NCBI GenBank assembly: GCA_018062065.1
Contig: JAGOSX010000004.1
Location: 1-43,331 of the forward strand
Reading direction: 5' to 3'
Origin: Minisyncoccota bacterium
GTDB lineage: Bacteria > Patescibacteriota > Minisyncoccia > Phycocordibacterales > UBA9973
DNA: 43,331 nt
A model generated the notes under the pieces. The model did not search any database, was not told the DNA's origin, and worked only from the letters and a program-made list of their open reading frames with translations. The translations under genes and the position numbers were made by a program. How positions within the stretch are numbered: position 1 is the first letter of the stretch; every line of letters starts with the position of its first letter. Positions 8,001 to 15,374 of the stretch are shown piece after piece.

Positions 8001-8589
8001 AGCTCCTTTTGCTCCGTTTTCTGCAGAAGATATTTGGTTAAAACTTAGAAATGATAATGATCTTGAAAGTGTGCATTTAGCAAATTGGCCCTACGTCGCC
8101 GAGGCTTTGCAGGGCAAGCCAGAAGTTCTCGACAATATGAAGTTAGTTAGAGATTTAGTTTCTACTGGACTTCAAATGCGTCAAAAGAATAATTTGCCAG
8201 TTCGTCAGCCATTATCTTCGTTTACAATTACAAATAAAGATTTTCAAAAAGAATCTTTAGAAATATTGAAAGATGAACTAAACGTTAAAGAAATTATTTT
8301 TGGAGAAGAGATAAACCTAAATACAGAAATTACCGAAGAATTAAAAGAAGAAGGGAATTATCGTGAATTTTTGCGCTCTGTGCAAGATTTGCGCAAGAAA
8401 GAAGGTTTAGTCCCGAGTGATATGATTAATGTTTTTATTGAGACTAATGAAGAAGGTAAAAACTTAATCAATAAATTTGAAGCTGAATTCAAAAAAGTTG
8501 CTGGAATTAGTGAAATTTCTTTTGCTGCAAATGACGGATTTGAAGTTAAAGTAGGGGAATTAGTATTTAAAATCAAAATAGAAAAATAA
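5026..8589 (+). CDS. ileS: Isoleucyl-tRNA synthetase with inserted histidine-phosphatase domain
   Basis: From ATG 5026 this is a 1187-residue class I synthetase. Its HIGH motif is the variant GIHH (55-58), found in the IleRS type also known from eukaryotes. KMSKS is at 838-842, editing-domain landmarks are present (TTTPWTLPGN), and the C-terminus has a DUF5915-like domain. Between the WGTP block and the DLHRPYID block lies about 160 extra residues with a complete phosphoglycerate-mutase-type signature: R532-H533-G534, R583 in SPFTR, E610 in RLHE and H674 in VTHGG. A start at 4966 would add 20 residues encoded by a repeat; homology favours 5026, while a -10 box six bases before 4966 keeps that start possible. 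The T-box upstream implies control by tRNA-Ile charging. Confidence 0.93.
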   Translation: MNQEENKKSESALREEKVLEFWEKNEIFQKSMTGREGGKEFVFYEGPPTANGKPGIHHLEARAFKDIIPRYKTMQGFHVRRKGGWDTHGLPVELQVEKKLGLNSKKAIEEYGIDKFNKECKQSVWEYLEFWNSFTKRIGYWVDQENPYITYENNYIESLWNVVGEINKQDLLYKDYKVVPWCSRCGTALSSHELAQGYEDVKDLSLYVKFKLKPGQKIRDEIIDDNTYVLAWTTTPWTLPGNVALAVGEDIDYSLMKIIKNDTEEPLKETYIVAKNALSKKFPIPEGFHAYNYDTENIKGKDFIGLEYKPLFPYLENTISDSEKPKLENAFKVYSADFVTTEDGTGIVHTAVMYGADDFNLGNEVGLPKHHLVNLEGKFIAGTDFLAGRFVKEKDEAGKPTLDVDIIKYLQDKNLFFHKELYEHSYPHCWRCKTALIYYARDSWYIRMSSPEIKNKMIEENKGINWEPEHTREGRFGEWLTGIKDWAISRERYWGTPFPVWINEDGEKLVVDSIDAIRKYSKKSGNKYFVMRHGGTEGNEKGIVSYGKESEDHLTEKGRQQVRSEAGHYKGKVDIVIASPFTRTRETAEIVCEELKISKENLIIENRLHEINPGIFDGKTWEEYHEYVYNFEGNWFEQKIDGGESLKEVYYRIASVIYEVEEKYKGKNILFVTHGGPAWLFFVASGEFLPHKQDYEKANTQAFVKSFKRFQNAEIRELHFSPLPHDENYELDLHRPYIDEVVLEREGKEYRRVKEVMDVWFDSGAMPFAQDHYPFEFSQDKPFSNKDISYPADFISEAIDQTRGWFYTLHAVGTLMGRGKAYKNVICLGHLLDAKGKKMSKSLGNIVDPWIMMDKYGVDTLRLWMYSVNQPGESKNFDEKTVAILHSQVFGLLYNVLAFYELYRDKDLEKNEFIKSENILDVWILAKLSELVESVTNNLDNYKVLEPTRAIRDFIGDLSTWYVRRSRERIKDGDREAKQTLYFVLKNLAKVIAPFAPFSAEDIWLKLRNDNDLESVHLANWPYVAEALQGKPEVLDNMKLVRDLVSTGLQMRQKNNLPVRQPLSSFTITNKDFQKESLEILKDELNVKEIIFGEEINLNTEITEELKEEGNYREFLRSVQDLRKKEGLVPSDMINVFIETNEEGKNLINKFEAEFKKVAGISEISFAANDGFEVKVGELVFKIKIEK

Positions 8590-8590
8590 T

Positions 8591-9247
8591 ATGAGAAATA
8601 TTTTAGAAATTTACGAACATTATAAAATAATGCCGAATCTTGCCTTGCACCAGCTAAGAGTAGCGAGTGTTATAGCTTTGATTTGTAAAAACCTTGAGAT
8701 AAAAGTTGATGAAGACATAGCGATACAATCAGGGTTACTTCATGATATGGGTAATATTATTAAATTTGATTTAACTTATTTTCCAGAATTTAATGAGCCT
8801 TTAGGTTTAGCCTATTGGCAAAATATTCAAAAAGAATATTTTGAAAAATATGGAACTGATGAACATGAAGCTACTCAAAAAATCTTAAAAGAATTAGGTA
8901 TTAATGACCGTGTTATAGAAATAGATAGTAAAATGATTTTTGGAAATTTATGCATCGATAAAGAAGGTAATGATTGGGAATTGAAATTACTTCATTATGC
9001 AGATATGAGAGTAGGACCTTTCGGAGTTTTATCTTATGAAGATCGTATGGAAGATGCGAGGAAAAGATATGCAAATGCACCAGAGGATGAAATGACTAGA
9101 GAGCAAAATAGAAGAGAGTTATTGCTTGCTTGCGGTAAAGATATAGAAACTCAAATTTTTGAGCATTGCAAAATCCGCCCCGAAGATATTAACGATGAAT
9201 CAATAGCACCGATATTAGAAGAGCTCAAGGGTTATATGATAAAATAA
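8591..9247 (+). CDS. HD-domain phosphohydrolase-like protein
   Basis: A 218-residue protein with the HD-superfamily pattern: H20 near the N-terminus (ALHQLRVAS), H51-D52 in GLLHDMGN, a histidine in DEHEATQ, and an aspartate in HYADMRVGP. These residues bind metal in HD phosphohydrolases that act on nucleotides or similar phosphoesters. The substrate is unknown. The start lies one base after the ileS stop (TAA T ATG) without a ribosome binding site, so it is probably translated by re-initiation on the ileS message. Confidence 0.8.
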   Translation: MRNILEIYEHYKIMPNLALHQLRVASVIALICKNLEIKVDEDIAIQSGLLHDMGNIIKFDLTYFPEFNEPLGLAYWQNIQKEYFEKYGTDEHEATQKILKELGINDRVIEIDSKMIFGNLCIDKEGNDWELKLLHYADMRVGPFGVLSYEDRMEDARKRYANAPEDEMTREQNRRELLLACGKDIETQIFEHCKIRPEDINDESIAPILEELKGYMIK

Positions 9248-9256
9248 GTCTTATAG

Positions 9257-9832
9257 ATGCATCACATTTATCATACAGAAGGAATAATACTGGGTAGTAA
9301 GAATTTCAAAGAGGCGAGTAAGTATTTTTATATACTTACGAGGGATTTAGGTTTAGTTTATGCTGAAGCGCAAGGGATAAGGAAAATTTCTTCAAAACTT
9401 CGTTTTGTATTGCAGGATTTTAATTATCTTAAACTTGATTTTGTACAAAGGAAAAATATTTGGCGTATTACGAATGCTATTAAAACTAATGAACTCGAAA
9501 ATTTAAATAAAGATTTTTATAAATTAAAAATCGTAGCAAATATTTCTAAACTTTTATTGCGTTTACTTCCAGGCATAGAACCTAACCCGACTCTTTTTGA
9601 AGAAGTTGTAAATGGGTTTTTTTTGCTTGAGAAAAATAATTCTAAAGAAGAACTTAAAAATATAGAAATAGTTTTAGTTTTACGAATTCTAAGTAATCTC
9701 GGTTATATTGGAGAAAATTTTGAAGATTTAACTCGTTCTCCTTTCGAGAATGAATTGCTGGGTATTTTATCTCAAAACAAAGTTAAGATTATCAAAGAAA
9801 TCAACAAAGCTCTTCGCGAAACTCAACTTTAA
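9257..9832 (+). CDS. recO: DNA repair protein RecO, short form
   Basis: RecO helps load RecA at gaps together with RecR. The N-terminal OB-fold is clear (HTEGIILGSKNFKEASKYFYILTR, then GLVYAEAQGIRK). After it comes a helical part with LLRLLPGIEPN and VLRILSNLGYIG, typical of the RecO C-terminal domain. At 191 residues it is shorter than the usual 230-250 and shows no cysteine zinc motif. It starts nine bases after the HD gene. The stop codon adjoins the promoter of the next gene. Confidence 0.85.
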   Translation: MHHIYHTEGIILGSKNFKEASKYFYILTRDLGLVYAEAQGIRKISSKLRFVLQDFNYLKLDFVQRKNIWRITNAIKTNELENLNKDFYKLKIVANISKLLLRLLPGIEPNPTLFEEVVNGFFLLEKNNSKEELKNIEIVLVLRILSNLGYIGENFEDLTRSPFENELLGILSQNKVKIIKEINKALRETQL

Positions 9833-9835
9833 TTG

Positions 9836-9844
9836 TGGTATAAT
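9836..9844 (+). promoter_or_regulatory. Extended -10 promoter, leaderless, GTG start
   Basis: TG at 9836-9837, one base, a perfect TATAAT at 9839-9844, then six bases to GTG at 9851. It fixes GTG rather than an upstream TTG as the start of the next gene. Confidence 0.7.
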
Positions 9845-9850
9845 ATTTCT

Positions 9851-11740
9851 GTGGAAGAAAACAAAGAAGAGTTAAATAAAGTAGAAGATTTAAAGAAAAA
9901 ACTTTTTAGCACTAGCTACAAGACTCGTATTGAAGACCGAGAAGGTTTTCATTATATTCATCGTGAAAAAATTCCTGAAGCTTGGAACGAAACTGATCTT
10001 GCACCTAAAAATCTAGTAAAGAAAAATCCAATTTTTCAAAACTTTTTTATTTTTTCTTTTATTGTTTTTTTAGGAGCAATCGGATATTTACTTTTCAACT
10101 TTTTTATTAAAGGCAATGACGTTTCAAATGACAATATCGAAATCGCAGTTTTCGGAAATACCTTTACTGGTGGGGGAGAAGAATTACCTTTGATAGTAGA
10201 AATTACCAATAAAAATACTTTACCTCTTGAATTAGCAGATCTCGTCGTTGAATACCCGAAAGGCTCAGCAGTAGATAATACCGGAGAAGAAATAGCTCGT
10301 CTTCGTCAATCCCTCGGAATAGTCAAAGCCGGTGAAGTTAAAACTGAAAATATTAAAGTTTCTCTTTTTGGAGAGACTGGATCTATTCATCAAATTAAAA
10401 TCGCTCTAGAATACAGACTCGAAGGCTCAAATGCAATTTTCGTAAAAGATAAACTATACGAAGTTACTATTAATTCGACTCCTGTAAACTTAACCGTAGA
10501 TGCACCTACTGACACTATACCTGGCCAAGAATTTTCTCTTTTAGTTAAAGCAACTTTGAACGAAACCGAAGAAGTCCCTAATAATCTCGCACTTAAGCTT
10601 GATTATCCTTTCGGATTTTCTTTTGCTTCGTCTTCAATACCTCCTGCTATTGGGAATAATGTTTGGAGTTTAGAAGGACTTAAACCTGGAGAAGAATTCG
10701 TCCTTGAAGTAAAAGGAACTATGATTGACGTATTTGAAGGGGAAGAAAAAATCTTTCATGTATCTGCTGGTCCTGAGAAAAGAAATGATAAATCTGAGTT
10801 AGGTGTAGTATTTAATTCTCTCAAGCACAGTCTCTTTATCAAAAAACCTTTCATTGAAACTAAATTATTTGTAAATAGTGAATATAAGAAAGAATATGCT
10901 GTAACTTCTAAAACTTCTATTGTAGGAGTTATCGAATGGACTAATAACCTTGCAACTCCTGTTAATGATCTTGAAATCACAGCGAAATTAAGTGGTAATG
11001 CATATAATCCTCGTAATGTAAAAGTTGATCCAGGCTTCTTTGATTCTAAAACTAATACTATTATTTGGGATAAAAATATTGAAGAAAGTTTTATAGAAAT
11101 TTCACCGGGTAAAAGCGGAACAGTTTCTTTTACTCTTTCTCCAACTTCGGTTTTCGGAGTGAACGGTAATATGTTAGTTGATCCGCAAATTAATATCGAG
11201 CTCTACGTTAAAGGCAAGCAAACTGAAGCTGGAGCGACTGTTAAGAATCTCGATGTGGTTGAAAATAAAAGCATCAAAATTATTTCTGATTTATCTTTGC
11301 TTTCTAAATCTCAATATACTGGAGGAGCGTTTAAAAATACTGGACCATTCCCAGGCAAGCCCGAAGAAGAAACAACTTATACTGTAAACTTTAGTTTAGC
11401 TAATACCACTAACAATATTTCTAAAGCAAAATTAGTTACTACTTTACCTCCTCGCGTAACTTATAAAAATCTAATTCTTCCAGCCGATGAGAAATTAACC
11501 TTTAATCCAGATACACGAGAATTAATCTGGGATATTGGAACTATACCTCGCGAAACTGGACTTTCAGCTAAGAAGAAAGAAGTTTCTTTCCAAGTTTCCT
11601 ATACTCCTTCTTTATCAGAAGTCGGACTTAATCCTACTTTAGTAAATAAAATAACTTTGACTGGACACGATGATTTTGCTAATGTGGATTTAAAGGTAGA
11701 GCGCCCAATAATTCAATCAGGGGCTAATATTAAAGAATAA
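9851..11740 (+). CDS. Large membrane-anchored protein with Ig-like repeats
   Basis: From GTG 9851 the protein has 629 residues. The first about 60 are charged and cytoplasmic. One membrane segment follows (FFIFSFIVFLGAIGYLLF), and the remaining about 540 residues are beta-rich with several repeats of the type LPLIVEITNKN, GQEFSLLVKATLN, TVNFSLANTTNN, each about 120 residues, resembling bacterial Ig-like or DUF11-like modules. There are no cysteines for heme or metal and no catalytic motif that I can see. The function is unknown; it probably lies at the cell surface. A TTG at 9833 would add six residues, but it overlaps the promoter. The next gene is 15 bases downstream. Confidence 0.75.
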   Translation: MEENKEELNKVEDLKKKLFSTSYKTRIEDREGFHYIHREKIPEAWNETDLAPKNLVKKNPIFQNFFIFSFIVFLGAIGYLLFNFFIKGNDVSNDNIEIAVFGNTFTGGGEELPLIVEITNKNTLPLELADLVVEYPKGSAVDNTGEEIARLRQSLGIVKAGEVKTENIKVSLFGETGSIHQIKIALEYRLEGSNAIFVKDKLYEVTINSTPVNLTVDAPTDTIPGQEFSLLVKATLNETEEVPNNLALKLDYPFGFSFASSSIPPAIGNNVWSLEGLKPGEEFVLEVKGTMIDVFEGEEKIFHVSAGPEKRNDKSELGVVFNSLKHSLFIKKPFIETKLFVNSEYKKEYAVTSKTSIVGVIEWTNNLATPVNDLEITAKLSGNAYNPRNVKVDPGFFDSKTNTIIWDKNIEESFIEISPGKSGTVSFTLSPTSVFGVNGNMLVDPQINIELYVKGKQTEAGATVKNLDVVENKSIKIISDLSLLSKSQYTGGAFKNTGPFPGKPEEETTYTVNFSLANTTNNISKAKLVTTLPPRVTYKNLILPADEKLTFNPDTRELIWDIGTIPRETGLSAKKKEVSFQVSYTPSLSEVGLNPTLVNKITLTGHDDFANVDLKVERPIIQSGANIKE

Positions 11741-11755
11741 TAATAATATAATAAT

Positions 11756-13171
11756 ATGAAAAAAGAAGAAAAATTAGATTTAATGGATAAAATAGTGAGT
11801 CTTTGCAAAAGAAGGGGATTTATTTTTGCGGGTAGTGATATTTATGGAGGGTTCGCAGGCACTTATGACTGGGGTCATTTAGGAGTAGCTCTAAAGAGAA
11901 ATGTTACTGATATGTGGAATAAGGCTATGCAAGATCATTATAATATGACTTTTTTAGATTCTAGTATTTTTACTTCTGGTAAAGTTTGGGAAGCTTCTGG
12001 TCATGTTTCAGGGTTTTCCGATCCTTTAGTAACTTGTAATTTATGTAAAGAAAAATCTCGAGCAGATCATCTTTTAGAAGCTATAGGCGTCAAGGCTGAT
12101 GAGAAATTAACGGATATTGATATTAATAAAATTTTTGATGAAAATAGAGTTAATCTAAAATGTCCTAAATGTGGAGGTAAAGATTTCGGTAAGGTAAGAG
12201 CGACTAATCTACTAGCAACTTCTAATTTAGGAATGCTCGATGAAAATGAAGGCCAAGTATATTTACGCGGTGAAACAGCTCAAGGTATTTTTATTAACTA
12301 TAAAAATGTTTTAGATAGTGGTTTTGTTTCTATCCCTTTTGGTATTGCGCAGATAGGTAAAGCTTTTCGAAATGAAATTAGTCCTCGTCAGTTTCTATTC
12401 CGTAAAAGAGAATTTGAACAAATGGAAATGCAATACTTCTGTAACCCAAAAGAAGCAATGCAAGATTTTGAATCTTGGAAAGCTGAAAGAATGGAATACT
12501 ATAGAAAAATGGGAATCAATATGGATAAGCTCCGTTTTAAACCACATGAAAATCTAATTTTCTATGCAAAAGCTGCTTGCGATATTGAATATGAATATCC
12601 TTTTGGTTGGAGTGAGCTTGAAGGGGTTCATTACAGAGGAGACTATGATCTAACTCAACATCAAAAGTTTTCTGGAGTAGATATGAGGTTTTACGATGAA
12701 GAAACGAAAGAGCGTTACGTTCCTCATGTTGTAGAGACTTCTGTTGGAGTAGATAGAACTGTGCTGATGATTTTATGTGATTCTTATTATGAAGATGAAA
12801 TAGGTGACAGTAAAAGAATTGTTTTGAAATTCCCTCCAAAAATCGCACCTGTGATTTGTGCGGTTTCTCCGTTACTTAAGAATAAACCAGAATTAGTAGA
12901 TTATTCTAAAGTTGTTTTTGGAAATTTGAAAAACGAATTTGGTAGAGTTATGTTTGACGATAATGGAAATATCGGTAAACGCTACCGTCGCCAAGACGAG
13001 ATAGGTACTCCGTTTTGTATAGTAGTAGATTTCGATACTTTAGGTGATGCTTCGACAGGCTCAGCACAAGATACCAAAGATACAGTTACCGTCCGCGAAC
13101 GTGATACTGGAACTCAAGAACGCGTCAATGTCTCCGAACTTGTTTCTTATATTAAAGAGAAGTTAAATTAA
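11756..13171 (+). CDS. glyS: Glycyl-tRNA synthetase, alpha2 type
   Basis: A 471-residue class II synthetase of the single-chain type found in archaea, eukaryotes and many bacteria. Motif 1 region (FAGTYDWGHLGVALKRN), the Zn-binding cysteines (CNLCKEK and CPKCGG), motif 2 (FRNEISPRQFLFRKREFEQ) and motif 3 (VVETSVGVDRT) are all present, followed by the anticodon-binding domain. In the latter, residues 432-438 (ASTGSAQ) are an insertion relative to the family, between DTLGD and the conserved DTVTVRERDTG. They are encoded by a GC-rich repeat. The start is an ATG 15 bases after the previous stop, and a TAATAT box lies six bases upstream of it. Confidence 0.95.
   Translation: MKKEEKLDLMDKIVSLCKRRGFIFAGSDIYGGFAGTYDWGHLGVALKRNVTDMWNKAMQDHYNMTFLDSSIFTSGKVWEASGHVSGFSDPLVTCNLCKEKSRADHLLEAIGVKADEKLTDIDINKIFDENRVNLKCPKCGGKDFGKVRATNLLATSNLGMLDENEGQVYLRGETAQGIFINYKNVLDSGFVSIPFGIAQIGKAFRNEISPRQFLFRKREFEQMEMQYFCNPKEAMQDFESWKAERMEYYRKMGINMDKLRFKPHENLIFYAKAACDIEYEYPFGWSELEGVHYRGDYDLTQHQKFSGVDMRFYDEETKERYVPHVVETSVGVDRTVLMILCDSYYEDEIGDSKRIVLKFPPKIAPVICAVSPLLKNKPELVDYSKVVFGNLKNEFGRVMFDDNGNIGKRYRRQDEIGTPFCIVVDFDTLGDASTGSAQDTKDTVTVRERDTGTQERVNVSELVSYIKEKLN
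13049..13070. repeat. Type C repeat inserted in frame in glyS
   Basis: GCTTCGACAGGCTCAGC followed by ACAAG. It resembles the T-box copy at 4797-4813. The bases encode ASTGSAQ without breaking the frame, in a loop where other glycyl-tRNA synthetases are shorter. Confidence 0.6.
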
Positions 13172-13177
13172 CTTTTT
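13160..13177 (+). terminator. Weak AT-rich terminator after glyS
   Basis: AAGTTA and TAACTT pair around AAT across the glyS stop codon, followed by five T. The stem is short and without strong pairs, so termination would be partial. Confidence 0.3.
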
Positions 13178-13178
13178 G

Positions 13179-13208
13179 TTTACAAAACTATATTTTTATA
13201 GTAAAGTT
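13179..13208 (+). promoter_or_regulatory. Probable promoter before the orphan gene
   Basis: TTTACA at 13179-13184 as a -35 box with TAAAGT 17 bases further on. The stretch also holds the inverted repeat ACTATA-TTTT-TATAGT (13187-13202). A similar sequence occurs at 17918-17941. Confidence 0.4.
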
Positions 13209-13255
13209 ATTTTTAGATAATGATTTTGTTATTTTAAATTAAAAACAGACATACC

Positions 13256-13987
13256 ATGAGTAAAGATGGTGCAGAAGTTAAAAAGGCTCCAGAATTGTTG
13301 AGCGTGAAAAAGCAAGCTTCGCTTGCTGGTTTTATTACTGAAAAAATAATCAATGGCTCTTCCGTAGAGCAAGTTGAGTATTGGCTCGGACACAAGGAAG
13401 AATTAACTAATAATCTAAATTTAGTTTTTTCTTTAATTCCTGAGGACGAGTATTTTGTAGAGAGACAATACTGGCAAAAATTCTACAAAGACCAATTCGA
13501 TTGGACGGTAGATTTTAGCCAGATTATTATTCCTGAAAAACCTAAATCTGGAAATTGGATATTGATTTTTATTGCTGAAGGGATGACTATGAATCTGGCT
13601 TTTAAAAAAGCGTCTAAATTATTTGCAGCTTGGAAATGTGCAGATGATTTAAATAAAACAACTCCTAATGTTCGAAATACTAAAAATTCTTATGCTGTTT
13701 GGGTAAAAGACTACCACGAATTTGAACCATATCCTGAATTTTTATTTTACTCTACAAGATTATCTGAAATGTTATTAAGTGTTACTTTGCTTGAAGTAAT
13801 CATTTTAGAAATGAAATACTTTACTGAAACAGGTAATCATTTTTTAAAAAATAAAGTAGTTATTTTTTGTGGTGATTCTCGTTATTCTGATGGTCGTCTC
13901 TCCTGCGTTTATTTGATTAACGGCTGTTTTAGGGTTGATTGGTCCGTTCCGGGCGATTCAGATTCTGATTATGGTATATCCGCTTAG
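13256..13987 (+). CDS. Conserved protein of unknown function, CPR-type family
   Basis: A 243-residue soluble protein. The N-terminal third is helical (SVKKQASLAGFITEKIINGS). The middle has a strand NWILIFIAEGMT and the block FAAWKCADDL. The C-terminal part has LLEVIILEMKYFTETGNHF, then GDSRYSDG and the ending FRVDWSVPGDSDSDYGIS. I recall this order (Trp-Lys block, YAVWVKD, LExxILExKYFxETGxH, GSRxSDG, V-W-P-D/S end) from a family of uncharacterised proteins that occur in several copies in parcubacterial genomes. I know of no assigned function. It stands alone, with its own promoter, an unusually long untranslated 5' part for this window and a strong terminator, like an independent cassette. 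Confidence 0.7.
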   Translation: MSKDGAEVKKAPELLSVKKQASLAGFITEKIINGSSVEQVEYWLGHKEELTNNLNLVFSLIPEDEYFVERQYWQKFYKDQFDWTVDFSQIIIPEKPKSGNWILIFIAEGMTMNLAFKKASKLFAAWKCADDLNKTTPNVRNTKNSYAVWVKDYHEFEPYPEFLFYSTRLSEMLLSVTLLEVIILEMKYFTETGNHFLKNKVVIFCGDSRYSDGRLSCVYLINGCFRVDWSVPGDSDSDYGISA

Positions 13988-14020
13988 CAGTAAAGCTTTG
14001 ATCTTTACTCTTGTATCCTT

Positions 14021-14055
14021 AACAGGTTAGTTTAGCATAACTAACCTGTTTTTTT
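14021..14055 (+). terminator. Strong terminator of the orphan gene
   Basis: AACAGGTTAGTT (14021-14032) and AACTAACCTGTT (14039-14050) form a perfect 12-bp stem with a six-base loop, followed by T to 14055. This isolates the orphan gene from the peptidase gene. Confidence 0.92.
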
Positions 14056-14070
14056 ATGTATAATCTTTTG

Positions 14071-14079
14071 TGATATAAT
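14071..14079 (+). promoter_or_regulatory. Extended -10 promoter, leaderless
   Basis: TGATATAAT with TG at 14071-14072 and a perfect TATAAT at 14074-14079, then six bases (AACGGG) to ATG 14086. Confidence 0.75.
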
Positions 14080-14085
14080 AACGGG

Positions 14086-15354
14086 ATGAAAATAATCAAG
14101 AAAACTTTAAAAAATGGACTTAAGGTATTGATCATACCCATGCAAGATAATCCTACCGTTACGGTGCTTTCTTTAGTTGAAACAGGTAGTAAATACGAGA
14201 ATAAAGAATTAAATGGTATTTCGCATTTCTTAGAGCATATGTGCTTTAAGGGAACCCTAAAGCGTCCGAAAGCTATAGATATTTCCCGGGAGCTAGATAG
14301 TATCGGTAGTCAATATAACGCTTTTACCGGTCAAGAATATACTGGATACTATGCGAAAGGGGACGCCAAGCACTTCAAGAAAATTTTTGATGTAGTTACA
14401 GATATTTATTTAAATTCTACTTTTCCTGAAACTGAAATCGAAAAAGAAAAAGGAGTGATAATCGAAGAAATAAATATGTACGAAGATATGCCTCATCGTC
14501 ACGTGCAAGATTTAGTTATGGAACTTCTTTACGGAGATACTCCTGCTGGATGGAATATTGCAGGCAAGAAAGAAAATATTTTGAAAATGAATAGAGAAGA
14601 TTTCGTAAATTATAAAGCTCTGCATTACGTACCGAATGCGACGACTTTAGTAATTGCAGGGAATATTAAACCTAACGAAGTCTTAAAAGAAGTAAATAAA
14701 ACTTTCGGTAAAATAATAAAATCTAAAAAGGGAAATAAAGTTAAAGTAATAGAATCTCAAACTAAACCCGAAGCCTTGATCAAATATAAAGAAACTGATC
14801 AAACGCATTTTGTATTAGCTTTTCGAAGTTTTGATTTAAAAAATAAAAAGAATAATATTTTATCTATCTTAGGGGGAGTACTCGGGGCAGGTATGAGTTC
14901 GAGATTATTCGTAAAGCTTCGAGAAGAGATGGGAGTGGGCTACTACGTGCGTGCATATAATGACTCTTATACTGATCACGGATATTTTCAAATTTCTGCA
15001 GGAGTAGATAATAAAAGAGTGCATGAAGTCCTAGAAGCTATTCTACTTGAGGTTAAAAAATTAAAAGAAGAATTAGTAGGAAGCGAAGAATTAGAAAAAG
15101 TTAAAGAATGCCTAATAGGGAATATGAAACTTTCTCTAGAATCTTCGGATGATATTGCGAACTATTTTGGTATGCAAGAATTACTCAAGAAAGAAGTTAA
15201 GCAACTTAAAGATAAAGAAAAAGAATTAAGGCGTGTTACTGCGAAAGAAGTCCGCGATATGGCGAAAACTATATTTAAAAATGAGAAAATGAACCTTGCT
15301 CTTATAGGTCCTTTCCACGATAAAGAAAATTTTATAGATATACTTAAATTCTAA
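14086..15354 (+). CDS. M16-family zinc peptidase
   Basis: A 422-residue metallopeptidase of the pitrilysin / processing-peptidase family. The inverted zinc motif HxxEH is H47-F-L-E50-H51 in SHFLEHMCFKGT, and the distal zinc ligand lies in the VIIEEINMYED segment. The C-terminal half contains the family's RLFVKLREEMGVGYYVRAY block. The length fits the single-unit, dimer-forming bacterial type. It probably degrades peptides in the cytoplasm or at the envelope; no signal peptide is seen. It heads a run with the permease and metG. Confidence 0.93.
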   Translation: MKIIKKTLKNGLKVLIIPMQDNPTVTVLSLVETGSKYENKELNGISHFLEHMCFKGTLKRPKAIDISRELDSIGSQYNAFTGQEYTGYYAKGDAKHFKKIFDVVTDIYLNSTFPETEIEKEKGVIIEEINMYEDMPHRHVQDLVMELLYGDTPAGWNIAGKKENILKMNREDFVNYKALHYVPNATTLVIAGNIKPNEVLKEVNKTFGKIIKSKKGNKVKVIESQTKPEALIKYKETDQTHFVLAFRSFDLKNKKNNILSILGGVLGAGMSSRLFVKLREEMGVGYYVRAYNDSYTDHGYFQISAGVDNKRVHEVLEAILLEVKKLKEELVGSEELEKVKECLIGNMKLSLESSDDIANYFGMQELLKKEVKQLKDKEKELRRVTAKEVRDMAKTIFKNEKMNLALIGPFHDKENFIDILKF

Positions 15355-15359
15355 ATTTA

Positions 15360-15368
15360 TGTTATTAT
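15360..15368 (+). promoter_or_regulatory. Extended -10 promoter, leaderless
   Basis: TG at 15360-15361, one base, TATTAT at 15363-15368, then six bases (GAGTGT) to ATG 15375, all within the 20-base gap after the peptidase gene. Confidence 0.6.
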
Positions 15369-15374
15369 GAGTGT

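Noticed and set aside
9833-9850. TTG start for the membrane-anchored protein
   Set aside because: It overlaps a perfect TGGTATAAT promoter; GTG at 9851 has the six-base spacing seen elsewhere.
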